Of a stretch of 64,000 bases of DNA, positions 28,659 to 37,863 are shown piece by piece. The DNA is from Gracilaria vermiculophylla. Its lineage: Eukaryota; Rhodophyta; Florideophyceae; Gracilariales; Gracilariaceae. Where the stretch lies: contig JAHNZQ020000016.1 in the NCBI GenBank assembly GCA_019155205.2, positions 1,881,152 through 1,945,151 on the forward strand. Direction: 5' to 3'. A model generated the notes under the pieces. That model saw only the letters and a program-made list of their open reading frames with translations. It was not told the origin of the DNA and did no database searches. A program made the position numbers and the translations under genes. Within the stretch, counting starts at the first letter, position 1. Each line of letters starts with the position of its first letter.

Positions 28659-31600
28659 TCAAGAACCTCCAAGCGAACAACCACCAAGGTTAATAGACTT
28701 GGAGACAACTTCCCGGATACGACCAAACAAAGACAGTGTTGGTTTTTGTTCCGCGGTACGAGGTTTCTTGGGACTCGGCTCATCAGTATCTTCTACGGAG
28801 GCGTGAGGTGTTGACTCGTTTTTTAGCTGCAGTTTTCTTTTCTTAACCGAACAGCGTTCCATCGCTTTCGAAGTTTCATTATTCGGAAGCTCACATACCG
28901 TGGAGACTTGGCCATCGAGATCCTGCTGAGTTTTGGTATTGAGTTGAGGGTTTGTGGTGCTCTCTGCATGTGCTTCGGGGTCCTTCCTCATGCATTTAAC
29001 CTTTTCATTTCGCAAATTCTGTTCTTTATCTGTTTCCTTCATTTTTGTGCATGGGCTGCGGTCGCTTGCGTAGCGATCTGTGATGCCTTGATGGGCATCT
29101 CCCTTTTCTTGTGCCTTGTTCGGACTGCATCGTCGACTCATCCGGCCTCTTTTTCCATTTGATGGACCGGACAGATTACTTGGGATTTCAAGATCAGTAC
29201 CGAGTTTTGACACGGCCGTAAAACCAGATGCCATTTTAGTTGATGTTTCGTCTTTGGTGGAAATGTCTTCAATTCCAAAACTGGCTTTGCTTATGCAAGG
29301 GACTTCAGTAATCTGTACTCCAGAACAGAATGCATCCGACTTTCTTGGTTCGTCTTCAGGACAAGATTTTATCCCCAACTCAGGTGTTGTGTGACTAATG
29401 GGTAATGAGGCTCCTTCGGTTTCATCATCAGTGGCCTCCACTTCTTCCTCACATACACCATGCTCCTTCGTCTGTGGTACTTGGATGGCATCAAGAGAGG
29501 ACTGTAGACTTCCCATATGTATGAGTTTGTCTAACACTTGTGAAGGACAGGCAGGTTTAGACAAAGACTCTCTGTTTGTGGGGTTCACCTTCTTCTTGGA
29601 AACTCCTCCAAAAGCGAAAGGTTTTCCTCTCCTGAAAGCTGGGTTGTTATGAAGAGGTCCCGTTTTACGAACACTTCGCTTTCTTCCTTGTAAAAAGCTT
29701 GATAGATTGCTTCGTGGAGCTTTCTGATAGCGGCCACCAGAAAGAGTTCTTGTGATTGGCTTTGTATCTTCTGAGCAGCTTGTTTGATCTATTCCACGAA
29801 GCGGTTTGGCTGGCTTTGAATCATCAGCGGAAATCCCAAACGATCCGGCTGAAGGCACATCCTTTTCAAAGTGTTCGAAGACAATCCCCGTCCAATGTTT
29901 GAGATTAACATTTTGGGAGGCCTGAGCAAAGTGCGACAAAGTCGTGTGGAAAAAACTATCGAGAACTCTACGGAAGACCAGTGATGAGTCAAATCCTGAT
30001 GACATTAGTTCAGCAGTAATTTGGGCACAGGACAAGATGGTTGTCGCTCTTCGAAAGAGTTCTTGTTTTGAGTCTGATTTCAGAGATGTCTTGAGTTTGG
30101 GATCCATGACTCCTACGAGCAGCCAAATCACTTGCTCAAAGGCTTCCAAAACGACTTTCCACAACCTCCCATTCATTGTTTTGACTTGACCATGCTCTTT
30201 GGAAAAATACGAGTTCTGCTCTGCCTGCATAGAAGCAATAACATGGTCATCTGCTTTCAATCTGCTTTTCAATATAGAGTATATTTGTGGCCAGGAACAT
30301 TGCGAGTTTGCAATCTGTTTCGCAATTTTCGAAAGTTGAGCCATAGCTCTTCTTACTAGGCGTTCCCCGGTTTCAGGGGCATGATTCAACAGCTGGTTTA
30401 TGACGCCATCGAATTCGCGTGTGGCGTCAGATATATAAGTAGTCAGTCGGACACCCACAGAAGGGGCTCCGTCAAATTGCAGTAATGAAACAGTTTCACT
30501 GTTCGAACTTGGTTTAGGTTGCTCAAAAGGTGGCACAGCACTCACACCCAATGATTCAGGACTGTTGAAGAAACTTTCCTTCTGTACAATTTCGATTTTG
30601 TTTCCAGTGGTTCTCTCACACCTTGTTCTCCTAGCCTTGCTGCTTTTCAAACGAGGTTCCGCTCTTTGAAGGGACTGATGCTCAGCATCTATAGCGATTC
30701 CTCCCTTTCCACCACCTTCATGTGCTGTCCCCTGCTCGTTAGAAGCGAAATATGGGTCTGCGCTCGGTGAGTTTTGTTGCTGAGCATAAAAAGGTCGTTC
30801 ATTAGAATTTGCCATACGCTTGTCGTCGGTATCAGTCTCTATGATATGAAGTGAGCCCAATTTTTTCCTACCAACTGATTTCACGTGCCTTGGATTTGTT
30901 TGTGTCGCAAGTTTAAAAGCCATTGACGGTCTTGGCCGTTTCATTCTCTCTGGAGATAAAGAAGCCAGGGGTTTTTGGTGGATGGTCTTGTGCGTTGAGG
31001 GAGACTGCACACCCTTCGAAAAGGCATGGTTCCGGCGTCCTTCAGTAGCTCCAAGGTCAGCATTGCATTCGGTTGGCTTTTTGGACTGCGTAACTTGAAC
31101 CTTCTCGACTTCAGTTATTGAGGCGGTAGGAGCTGTTGCTGCGGTAAGTCTTTGGGCTTCCAAGTCTCGTTGGGAGCTGCAGCCCGTTTCCTTCTGCGAA
31201 ACGAGTGGTGATTGTCGATTTTTTGTACACAAACTTTCACTCTCGACTGCGGAACTCCAACCCACGGCCTTATTAATGTTTCGTGATTTGCAATCTTTGG
31301 ATCCTGAAACCTTTCCAGCAGACTTAAAACAGGGTGTAGTCTTGCTCAGAACGAGTCTTGAGCTCTCTAAAGTTGAATCGGGCACAACAAGTTCTGAAGT
31401 GCTAACGTTCGGTTTCGTCAAACGAAGTCCACCACCAGGGTTAGATTGCTCTACTTGACCGTTGGCAGTTTGCTTATTTGCATAAACACGCTTGTATCGA
31501 AACCCGTGCTTTGTCACATTCACGGCCGATTTCACTGACTTCTTGGCGACCACGTTTTTCGAGGCGGTTGGCACAGTCGAAGACTTTGCGAGTTTTGAAG

Positions 31601-33155
31601 AATAGGTACCTTTCTCATGGATAAACAGTTTTGAATGCAGAGTTGTGGGTTTGTTAGCATGAAAATCATCTCCAGAGCTCGAGATCGGCGGTGTTTTGCT
31701 ATACTCTATATCATCCTTAAATATTGCTGCGCTTCCGGGAGGAGACTGGTGTTTTTTTGGTAGCCTATCGATGTCGACAGTGTCCAAGCATTCTTTCCGT
31801 GTGCTGCCAACGGTAGGAGTCGAAATATACTCGTTGTAAACTTCTGAGGACGCATCAGCTCCAGTTAACTCAGTACCCATTCTCTTCATCTCATTGGTGC
31901 AACACTTCTTCCACTGGGAGTAAGTAACAGGACTCGAGGAGCCTTGCAATATGCGTTGCTTGATATGAAAAGGTATACGACAAACTGATGCAATCATAGA
32001 GTTAAACGGGGCAATCACGACAAGGCGGCTCGACAAGTTTTGGTTTTTGTGATCAACGACGAATTCGGTTGCGACTGCGACTGCTTTCGTACGCACGAGA
32101 AACAACATGAATGAATTGAATGCTTGCGCGTCTTCTGCAGCTTTCGGTTTTAACGTCTTCGGCTTGGCTTCGGTCGATCCCTTCGGAAAGGAAGAAGAAT
32201 CCCAATCCTTCAGATAGTGGGAGACTAGGAATGTTGTCTCGTGTTCATTCTGTTGCTTCGAGTTGACCGCAGATTGTATTCGCACATTTGACAGACAAAA
32301 AAGCTGGTTCCTATGGCCTTTACCCCTTTTTTCGAAGACAATCCGACTTATTCCGTTGCCTTTACGTTTGTTCTGCCGCTGTTTACCAGAAGTTGCGTTT
32401 TCCCTGAGTTTGTTCTCAAGACTGAACGCCAGAAGCCGACTAATGGGTTCTGTTGCAGTGAACAAGTCTCTGAAATCCTTCAGTTCAACGTAAGATTGAT
32501 ACTGAGCCCACCTATCCGTGGGATTCACCTTGTTCAGGCCTGATACGACGGATTTAAGCAGCTGCTCTCGTGGACCATAACATATCCAGACAAGATGCAT
32601 ATTGTGCTCCTTCAGCTTCGCCAATGTGTCGCATAATATGTTCGATGATTGTGAGATGTTCTTCTCTCCTTGTGAAAAAGTTGATGTTAAGGTCTCAGGT
32701 GATGAACTTTCGTGTGCAGAATACGGCCCGCAACCGAACAGATAAACGACATGTTTCGTTGGTTTGGTGGAATATATGCTCCGGCTGCTATGCAGCTTTC
32801 GCATGAGACGCTGAAGCACTTTGAGCACACCAGATAACGATGCTCTCCCATCGGACCCTGCTGTCGATGACGGTGTGCTTGAGGTCAAGTGCAGGTTGGT
32901 TGCTATTTCATTCTTAAGATTCTGAAGGGCGTTTGAATTCATCTGCAACGTTCGACATGGAGGGGTGGACGGCAGAAGAGAATTGAAACCGTGGAATGTA
33001 AAGTTGGAACATTTTGAGGCTCGAAGAAGACGCAGTATTACCGTGTACAATTCTTTTGAAACTATTTGAACACGATGCGGTTCGGCCTCGGACTTTTCGC
33101 AGTACTGCAGCGCGCTTGATGAATCAACTAGGACATGATGGAGGTGGAGGTGCAT
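28659..33155 (-). CDS. Large nuclear-type protein with vWA-like N-terminus, possibly Treslin/TICRR-like
   Basis: Predicted 1,498 residues. Start chosen at ATG 33155, where a vWA-like first strand (HHVLVDSSSALQY) begins; the frame is open to 33479 but that part is Arg/Pro-rich and overlaps the promoter. Residues 1 to about 240 alternate strands and helices as in a von Willebrand A fold without an obvious MIDAS (HVVYLFGCGP, MHLVWICYGP). A beta-rich segment (about 270-430) follows, then a long basic, Ser/Lys-rich, disordered middle, a helical block (about 960-1150), and a basic tail. The vWA plus beta-barrel start and the disordered SP/TP-rich remainder resemble the replication-initiation factors Treslin and MTBP, but I found no diagnostic motif. 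The E2F-type site in its promoter fits an S-phase gene. Confidence 0.6.
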   Translation of the reverse strand: MHLHLHHVLVDSSSALQYCEKSEAEPHRVQIVSKELYTVILRLLRASKCSNFTFHGFNSLLPSTPPCRTLQMNSNALQNLKNEIATNLHLTSSTPSSTAGSDGRASLSGVLKVLQRLMRKLHSSRSIYSTKPTKHVVYLFGCGPYSAHESSSPETLTSTFSQGEKNISQSSNILCDTLAKLKEHNMHLVWICYGPREQLLKSVVSGLNKVNPTDRWAQYQSYVELKDFRDLFTATEPISRLLAFSLENKLRENATSGKQRQNKRKGNGISRIVFEKRGKGHRNQLFCLSNVRIQSAVNSKQQNEHETTFLVSHYLKDWDSSSFPKGSTEAKPKTLKPKAAEDAQAFNSFMLFLVRTKAVAVATEFVVDHKNQNLSSRLVVIAPFNSMIASVCRIPFHIKQRILQGSSSPVTYSQWKKCCTNEMKRMGTELTGADASSEVYNEYISTPTVGSTRKECLDTVDIDRLPKKHQSPPGSAAIFKDDIEYSKTPPISSSGDDFHANKPTTLHSKLFIHEKGTYSSKLAKSSTVPTASKNVVAKKSVKSAVNVTKHGFRYKRVYANKQTANGQVEQSNPGGGLRLTKPNVSTSELVVPDSTLESSRLVLSKTTPCFKSAGKVSGSKDCKSRNINKAVGWSSAVESESLCTKNRQSPLVSQKETGCSSQRDLEAQRLTAATAPTASITEVEKVQVTQSKKPTECNADLGATEGRRNHAFSKGVQSPSTHKTIHQKPLASLSPERMKRPRPSMAFKLATQTNPRHVKSVGRKKLGSLHIIETDTDDKRMANSNERPFYAQQQNSPSADPYFASNEQGTAHEGGGKGGIAIDAEHQSLQRAEPRLKSSKARRTRCERTTGNKIEIVQKESFFNSPESLGVSAVPPFEQPKPSSNSETVSLLQFDGAPSVGVRLTTYISDATREFDGVINQLLNHAPETGERLVRRAMAQLSKIAKQIANSQCSWPQIYSILKSRLKADDHVIASMQAEQNSYFSKEHGQVKTMNGRLWKVVLEAFEQVIWLLVGVMDPKLKTSLKSDSKQELFRRATTILSCAQITAELMSSGFDSSLVFRRVLDSFFHTTLSHFAQASQNVNLKHWTGIVFEHFEKDVPSAGSFGISADDSKPAKPLRGIDQTSCSEDTKPITRTLSGGRYQKAPRSNLSSFLQGRKRSVRKTGPLHNNPAFRRGKPFAFGGVSKKKVNPTNRESLSKPACPSQVLDKLIHMGSLQSSLDAIQVPQTKEHGVCEEEVEATDDETEGASLPISHTTPELGIKSCPEDEPRKSDAFCSGVQITEVPCISKASFGIEDISTKDETSTKMASGFTAVSKLGTDLEIPSNLSGPSNGKRGRMSRRCSPNKAQEKGDAHQGITDRYASDRSPCTKMKETDKEQNLRNEKVKCMRKDPEAHAESTTNPQLNTKTQQDLDGQVSTVCELPNNETSKAMERCSVKKRKLQLKNESTPHASVEDTDEPSPKKPRTAEQKPTLSLFGRIREVVSKSINLGGCSLGGS

Positions 33156-33777
33156 GAGTTTGCGCGAGGTGCTGTGCGACAAACATGCACTGCGTGAGAA
33201 AGCTCTGGTGACCAATACCTGGCGACGGAGGAGAGCTGGGAACAGCAGAAGGCGATACCTGGGGTGGTGTGCTCGTGGTGGTGCGCGAGGGAGAGTGGGT
33301 GAAAACGGTGACCGCAGGGGGGAGTATGCCCGGAAAGGCTGCGTGACGATGTGTGCCGCGACGTCGAAGAACACATTGGCCAAATAGCGCCGCCCTCGCG
33401 TTTCCCGCCAAAACGCCGCGCACCGTAGTTTGGGACGCCCTATTCGTGCGCTTCCCACTTGAGATACATCTATGCTCAAATATGTGCCGCAGCTGTTGCA
33501 TCATAAACATTTCCAAAATTCCAGGTGTGCGTTGCCTGCGACGGAGTAGCGAGCCTTGCTTTAGTGCGTCACGTTTGAAACGAAACACATATTCATCCGC
33601 CAAATGCGGGGGGCTTCTGCGCACACCTCCGTGCACGACAGGACTGACTACGCTTCCGCAGATCCTCCGCAGAGCCATTCCTGACGGTCTTGCACTCAGC
33701 GTCGACGGTCTTCGTTCGGAACCGCGCACCCGGTAGAGCGCGCTGTCGGCGACTGTTGCTCATTCTACAGACCCAGA
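33156..33777. promoter_or_regulatory. Divergent promoter, vWA-like gene / RAD54B
   Basis: About 620 bases between the two divergent start codons, more GC-rich than the flanking genes. It contains the E2F-type element at 33401-33413 and GC-rich boxes on either side. No clear TATA box. It is probably a shared promoter, by position. Confidence 0.6.
33401..33413 (+). promoter_or_regulatory. E2F/DP-type site TTTCCCGCCAAAA
   Basis: TTTCCCGCCAAAA matches the E2F consensus TTTSSCGC with the palindromic AAA extension. It lies about 250 bases upstream of the vWA-like gene's start and 365 bases upstream of RAD54B. E2F-DP/RBR control of S-phase genes is established in plants and animals; use here is inferred. 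Confidence 0.6.
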
Positions 33778-36747
33778 ATGCATCCCTCACATCCCCGGCC
33801 GCGTTTGAGAGTCGGCCTTTCGCGCATTCGTGCATCTCCGATGTGCACCAACGAGCGCATAACCCCCCGTGTATCGTCGGGCGGCAATGACGCCGCCAAA
33901 CCCTGCGTGCTCCCATCATCTCAATTGCCAAAGCCGTATTTGCATCGAACATCGTCACGCTCTCTGCCCAACAAACCCAAACCATCTCCCACCGTCCACC
34001 AGGCATCGGCGGAGAAACAAAAACTGTACTTTTCCGTGTTGTACACAAAGCGCTCCAACAAGAAGCACAAGTCTTACCTTGACGGTTTCATCATCGTCAC
34101 AAACGATCGACATGTCGAACTTCAGAATGAGGATGGCAAAAAGGTCACATCTGAGCGGGTCGGCAAGCTGGGCGGTCTGAAGCCAGGCAACACACTGCAA
34201 GTGAGCACATTCGAACTTGAGGTGCAGGAACAAGTGAATGATGAAGACTATATTTCTGGACGCGTCTTCTTGAAAGCTCAACCACAGCCGACTGTAACGG
34301 GCACCATAGTCACAAAGAGGAAGCCTTTTAAACCTCTTCGGCCAAAAATAATGTCTCATGACATGCAGAACAACGAGCGAGGCCCTTTACATGACCCTCT
34401 GGCCCCGAATTCGTTTGTGCTTCACAGATCCAAAACGAAGAACACTGACCCCACTGAAATTCCTGTTGTTCTTGACCCTTGCATTGCGCGACATATGAGA
34501 GCGCACCAGAAGGAGGGCATTGCATTCATGTATCGCTGCGTTCTAGGACTATCTTCTTCAAACAATACTCTCGGCCACGGTGCAATTCTCGCCGACGAAA
34601 TGGGACTAGGCAAGTCACTTCAAGCTATCGCGCTCATCTGGACCCTTCTGAAGCAAGGCCCAACCGGATCTCCGTTGGTTAAGAAAGCGATTATCGTATG
34701 TCCTGCTTCTTTAGTGACCAACTGGGTGAACGAAGTGAAAAAGTGGCTGGGGAACGAAAGATTACAACCCGTCTGGGTGGAAAGCGGCAATTCTACTTTT
34801 GAGAGTAAGCAGGGTTTGGCGGCATTCGTCAATGGTAACGTAAAGAGATTACTCATCATCTCCTACGAAATGTTTAGGAGTTACTCTGATCATTTGTACA
34901 AAAGCGGTTGTGGTCTTGTCATTTGTGACGAAGGTCATCGACTGAAGAGCAGCCAAGGAAACAAGACTATTGAGGCTCTGAGAAATCTTGCGTGTAGGAG
35001 AAGAGTCATCCTTACCGGGACTCCGGTGCAAAACGACCTCGATGAATTCTTTGCCGTGTGCGATTTTGTGAATCCTGGGTGTCTCGGTACTCTTCAATCT
35101 TTCAGGAATGTATTTGCCGCCCCAATCATTGCGTCGAGGGACTCTAATGCCACTCAGGGCGCGATACGATTAGGGGAGGCTCGTGCGCAAGAGCTCTCTC
35201 GAGTAACATCTACTTTTGTTCTCCGTCGGACTTCGGATATCCTTGAAAAATATTTGCCACCCAAAACCGAGACGGCTATCTTTTGCAGACTCGTACCTGA
35301 ACAGGAAGAAGCTTACCAAAGAGAGGCCAACAATCGCTACGCCAGTTTGGATACAAGCAGATTTAGCGCCGCCTTGAGCGCCATCAATTACCTTCGCAAA
35401 ATCTGCAGTCATCCAGCTCTAGTACCCAGTGAAGTGGAAGACGAACCGAACCTTCAAAAAGAGGGCAATCCGGACACTGTGCGCTTCAACCTGTCACACT
35501 CCTCTAAAATGCTGGTGACTATGTCAATATGCGATGCAAGTCTGTCGGCTGAAGAAAAGGTTATTCTCGTGAGTAATTTCACTTCAACTCTTGATCTCAT
35601 TCAAAATGCGTTGACACGTCGCTCCATCAAGTACTGCCGTTTGGATGGAAGCACTAGTGTCAACCAACGCGGAGATATAGTTCGGCAGTTTAACCAGGGC
35701 AGGAATGGAGATGTCTTCCTTCTTAGTGCAAAGGCGGGAGGTGTGGGTCTGAACCTTATTGGAGCAAATCGTCTGATTTTGTTCGATCCAGACTGGAATC
35801 CTGCGACGGACTTGCAGGCAATGGCAAGAGTATGGCGTGATGGTCAGAAGAAGCCAGTGTTCGTGTACAGGCTCCTGTGCACTGGAACTATTGAAGAGAA
35901 GATCTTTCAGAGACAGCTTTTCAAAGGAGAACTGCAAAGCGCTGTAGATGGAGACGAAGAGAACGGTTTAAGTGCTGGTGGTGTGTTTGGAGGCAAGGAG
36001 GGGAACTTTAGTGCAGAGCAGTTGAAGGATTTGTTTCAATACCATGGAAATTTACGTTTCTGTGACACACTGCAAGTCCTTCAGCGATCTCAACTCACGG
36101 TAGACAAGAACAGTTGCAATGATGGAGACGACTTTGACGAAAATCGCAGAGAGTTTGCGAATGATGAGAATCTCTTGCATCGTTTCGGAAAGTATCAAAG
36201 GCTGGTCGAAAGCGAATCAGTTGAGGTCGAGGACTTTGTGATGTGTGTCGAAGATGAGGTCTTGAATACTGCACTAAATGCAGATTTGAACACGCATGGT
36301 ATCGTCTCGTATTTGTACACCAAAAAATACGGCAGTCAGACTGAAGAGGGAAGGAACAGCTGTGTCTCTTCGGACGAGTGCAAAAAAGGCGTTAAGAGTC
36401 AACGCCTCAGTCTGAAGAGAAAGCTTCCTAAACCATTTGAAAGTGATTCCGAGGAAAGTAGTGATGACGACGTTGACAAAGCGTTAGCCAGAGTGAGCGC
36501 AGCGAAAGAGAAGAGAAGTCGGCAGCGCAAACAGGCGCAAGAAACCCTTTTTTCTCAGGACAGCACTGCGATGAGCAATTCGAAGTTAAAACAAAGCCAT
36601 AAATCTGTGATAGATGAACCCGGAGGTAATCGCACAGATAACATAGCTGCACAAAATGCGAGTGTCCCAAATGAAGAACAAAATGGTCGAGCGTGGGACG
36701 AGGTTTTGAAAGATTTGACTGCAGAATATTCAGAAGATGGTGATTGA
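33778..36747 (+). CDS. RAD54B: RAD54B/Rdh54-type DNA translocase
   Basis: SNF2-family ATPase that remodels Rad51/Dmc1 filaments and drives strand exchange in homologous recombination. 989 residues. An N-terminal module (about 80-165, LYFSVLYTKRSNKKHKSYLDG, then a strand with TLQV) resembles the RAD54B N-terminal domain and is absent from classical RAD54. Helicase motifs: Walker A DEMGLGKS (Lys279), DEGH (384-387), LTGTPVQNDLDEFF, VLRRT, then the second lobe with VILVSNFTSTLDLIQ, YCRLDGSTS, SAKAGGVGLNLIGANR and ARVWRDGQKK. A 250-residue C-terminal tail is charged and Ser-rich and ends in a conserved-looking acidic patch (WDEVLKDLTAEYSEDGD). It is divergent from the vWA-like gene and converges on the Csm1-like gene with stop codons only 8 bases apart. 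Confidence 0.93.
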   Translation: MHPSHPRPRLRVGLSRIRASPMCTNERITPRVSSGGNDAAKPCVLPSSQLPKPYLHRTSSRSLPNKPKPSPTVHQASAEKQKLYFSVLYTKRSNKKHKSYLDGFIIVTNDRHVELQNEDGKKVTSERVGKLGGLKPGNTLQVSTFELEVQEQVNDEDYISGRVFLKAQPQPTVTGTIVTKRKPFKPLRPKIMSHDMQNNERGPLHDPLAPNSFVLHRSKTKNTDPTEIPVVLDPCIARHMRAHQKEGIAFMYRCVLGLSSSNNTLGHGAILADEMGLGKSLQAIALIWTLLKQGPTGSPLVKKAIIVCPASLVTNWVNEVKKWLGNERLQPVWVESGNSTFESKQGLAAFVNGNVKRLLIISYEMFRSYSDHLYKSGCGLVICDEGHRLKSSQGNKTIEALRNLACRRRVILTGTPVQNDLDEFFAVCDFVNPGCLGTLQSFRNVFAAPIIASRDSNATQGAIRLGEARAQELSRVTSTFVLRRTSDILEKYLPPKTETAIFCRLVPEQEEAYQREANNRYASLDTSRFSAALSAINYLRKICSHPALVPSEVEDEPNLQKEGNPDTVRFNLSHSSKMLVTMSICDASLSAEEKVILVSNFTSTLDLIQNALTRRSIKYCRLDGSTSVNQRGDIVRQFNQGRNGDVFLLSAKAGGVGLNLIGANRLILFDPDWNPATDLQAMARVWRDGQKKPVFVYRLLCTGTIEEKIFQRQLFKGELQSAVDGDEENGLSAGGVFGGKEGNFSAEQLKDLFQYHGNLRFCDTLQVLQRSQLTVDKNSCNDGDDFDENRREFANDENLLHRFGKYQRLVESESVEVEDFVMCVEDEVLNTALNADLNTHGIVSYLYTKKYGSQTEEGRNSCVSSDECKKGVKSQRLSLKRKLPKPFESDSEESSDDDVDKALARVSAAKEKRSRQRKQAQETLFSQDSTAMSNSKLKQSHKSVIDEPGGNRTDNIAAQNASVPNEEQNGRAWDEVLKDLTAEYSEDGD

Positions 36748-36755
36748 GCTTGTTG

Positions 36756-37466
36756 TCAGAGTGTATCCGCTTCTGTATGTTGCGGAGATTGCGACGGACT
36801 TGCTTTTATTGGGTACATGCAATTGAGAAGCTCCTTCAAAAAGTGAGGACCCTGTGACACCTCAAAGTGCATTCCTTCCTCTTGCGCAAGCTCAGGAGTC
36901 TCTCCGGAAAATTGAGCACACTTTCTTGTGTACTCGATGTGGACTTGGTCCCATCGAAGCTCAAAAGCTAATCTGTTTTTGTTATCTGGATTAACCATAT
37001 CGATGAGAATCGCTGATTCATCGTCACAGTGTAGAGTAGCACCCAACAAAAGTTGTAAACAATGTTGTCCGTTTGTATTACGTCTTTCCCGGCGCGATGG
37101 TTCCCTTTGCTCCTCGTGAACGGCCCTGGCCAATCGTGCAATGGTAGCATCGGGTAAAAAGCTTTGCAGCGCTTGTGGCTTTTGAGTTGCCCGCTGCAAG
37201 CGTTCCAGCTCGCCGAGGAGAGTGGATAGACGTGCGTGCTTGTAGTCGGAACGAGTGCGTACCGTGAGGCTTTCCTTGAGTTTTTTTATGGTGCGTTGGG
37301 ATTCGAGATTGACATCTCGAAGCTGCTTATTCTCGCTTTGGAGGGCGGATATGAGGCTTCGAGCAGCGTTGAGCGCCTCTTGAAGCGCTACCTCGACGGT
37401 TGACGAAAGCGGGGCATCTAAACGCCCTACATCAGAGATATGTGGCTCCGTGTTGGACGGAGTCAT
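36756..37466 (-). CDS. Csm1/Pcs1-like chromosome segregation protein
   Basis: Candidate subunit of a monopolin-type complex that clamps kinetochore microtubule sites or cohibits rDNA. 236 residues from ATG 37466. Residues about 20-110 are coiled coil (ALQSENKQLRDVN, SQRTIKKLKESL); about 130-225 form a small alpha/beta domain with CLQLLLGATLHCDDES, NRLAFELRW, VHIEYTRK and a last helix GPHFLKELLNCMYPI. Coiled coil followed by an RWD-like globular end, with the strand ending in EY and a final helix after an amphipathic strand, is the Csm1/Pcs1 layout; Spc24/Spc25-like proteins are the main alternative. The frame is also open to an upstream ATG at 37571, which overlaps an E2F-type site. Cell-cycle use fits that site; the assignment rests on pattern, not on a search. 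Confidence 0.55.
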   Translation of the reverse strand: MTPSNTEPHISDVGRLDAPLSSTVEVALQEALNAARSLISALQSENKQLRDVNLESQRTIKKLKESLTVRTRSDYKHARLSTLLGELERLQRATQKPQALQSFLPDATIARLARAVHEEQREPSRRERRNTNGQHCLQLLLGATLHCDDESAILIDMVNPDNKNRLAFELRWDQVHIEYTRKCAQFSGETPELAQEEGMHFEVSQGPHFLKELLNCMYPIKASPSQSPQHTEADTL

Positions 37467-37570
37467 GAACGCTGTAGCGCCGCTGAGAAGCAGGCAGGTC
37501 GTCTGTTCAATCCGGACTGAGTCAAGGATCACGCGCAGATACAATCGCGGCCAGACTTGGGCACTGCACA

Positions 37571-37581
37571 TTTGGCGGGAA
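37571..37581. promoter_or_regulatory. E2F-type site TTTGGCGGGAA
   Basis: TTTGGCGGGAA is a classic E2F-type sequence. It lies 105 bases upstream of the chosen Csm1-like start (minus strand) and about 285 bases before the NUMOD3 gene (plus strand), so it could serve either. It is the second such site in 4.2 kb. Confidence 0.5.
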
Positions 37582-37863
37582 GCAGCAGCGGTCAAAATTG
37601 GGGTCGACACGTGGGTGGCACCTGCACCCGCGAACACGTGTGGAAGCCCTGCTGTGTTTCCCGTCGCGTGCCAGCTGGAGATATTTGTGAGGTGCAATCA
37701 GACGCGCGTCGAAACGACGCCAATTCCTCGCGCCTCAATTTCTGCCTAAGAAGATCGTCATCTCCGCGCAGTGCGGCCGAGCGCGCCCCGGCGTCGCGCG
37801 CACTGTGTCCGTCTGCGACCCGCGTCCGTCGCGCGCTCTTCTCCGCCGGCAAACAGCGCGCGC

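Noticed and set aside
32263..32543. Plus-strand frames inside the vWA-like gene
   Set aside because: Antisense shadows of a long real frame.
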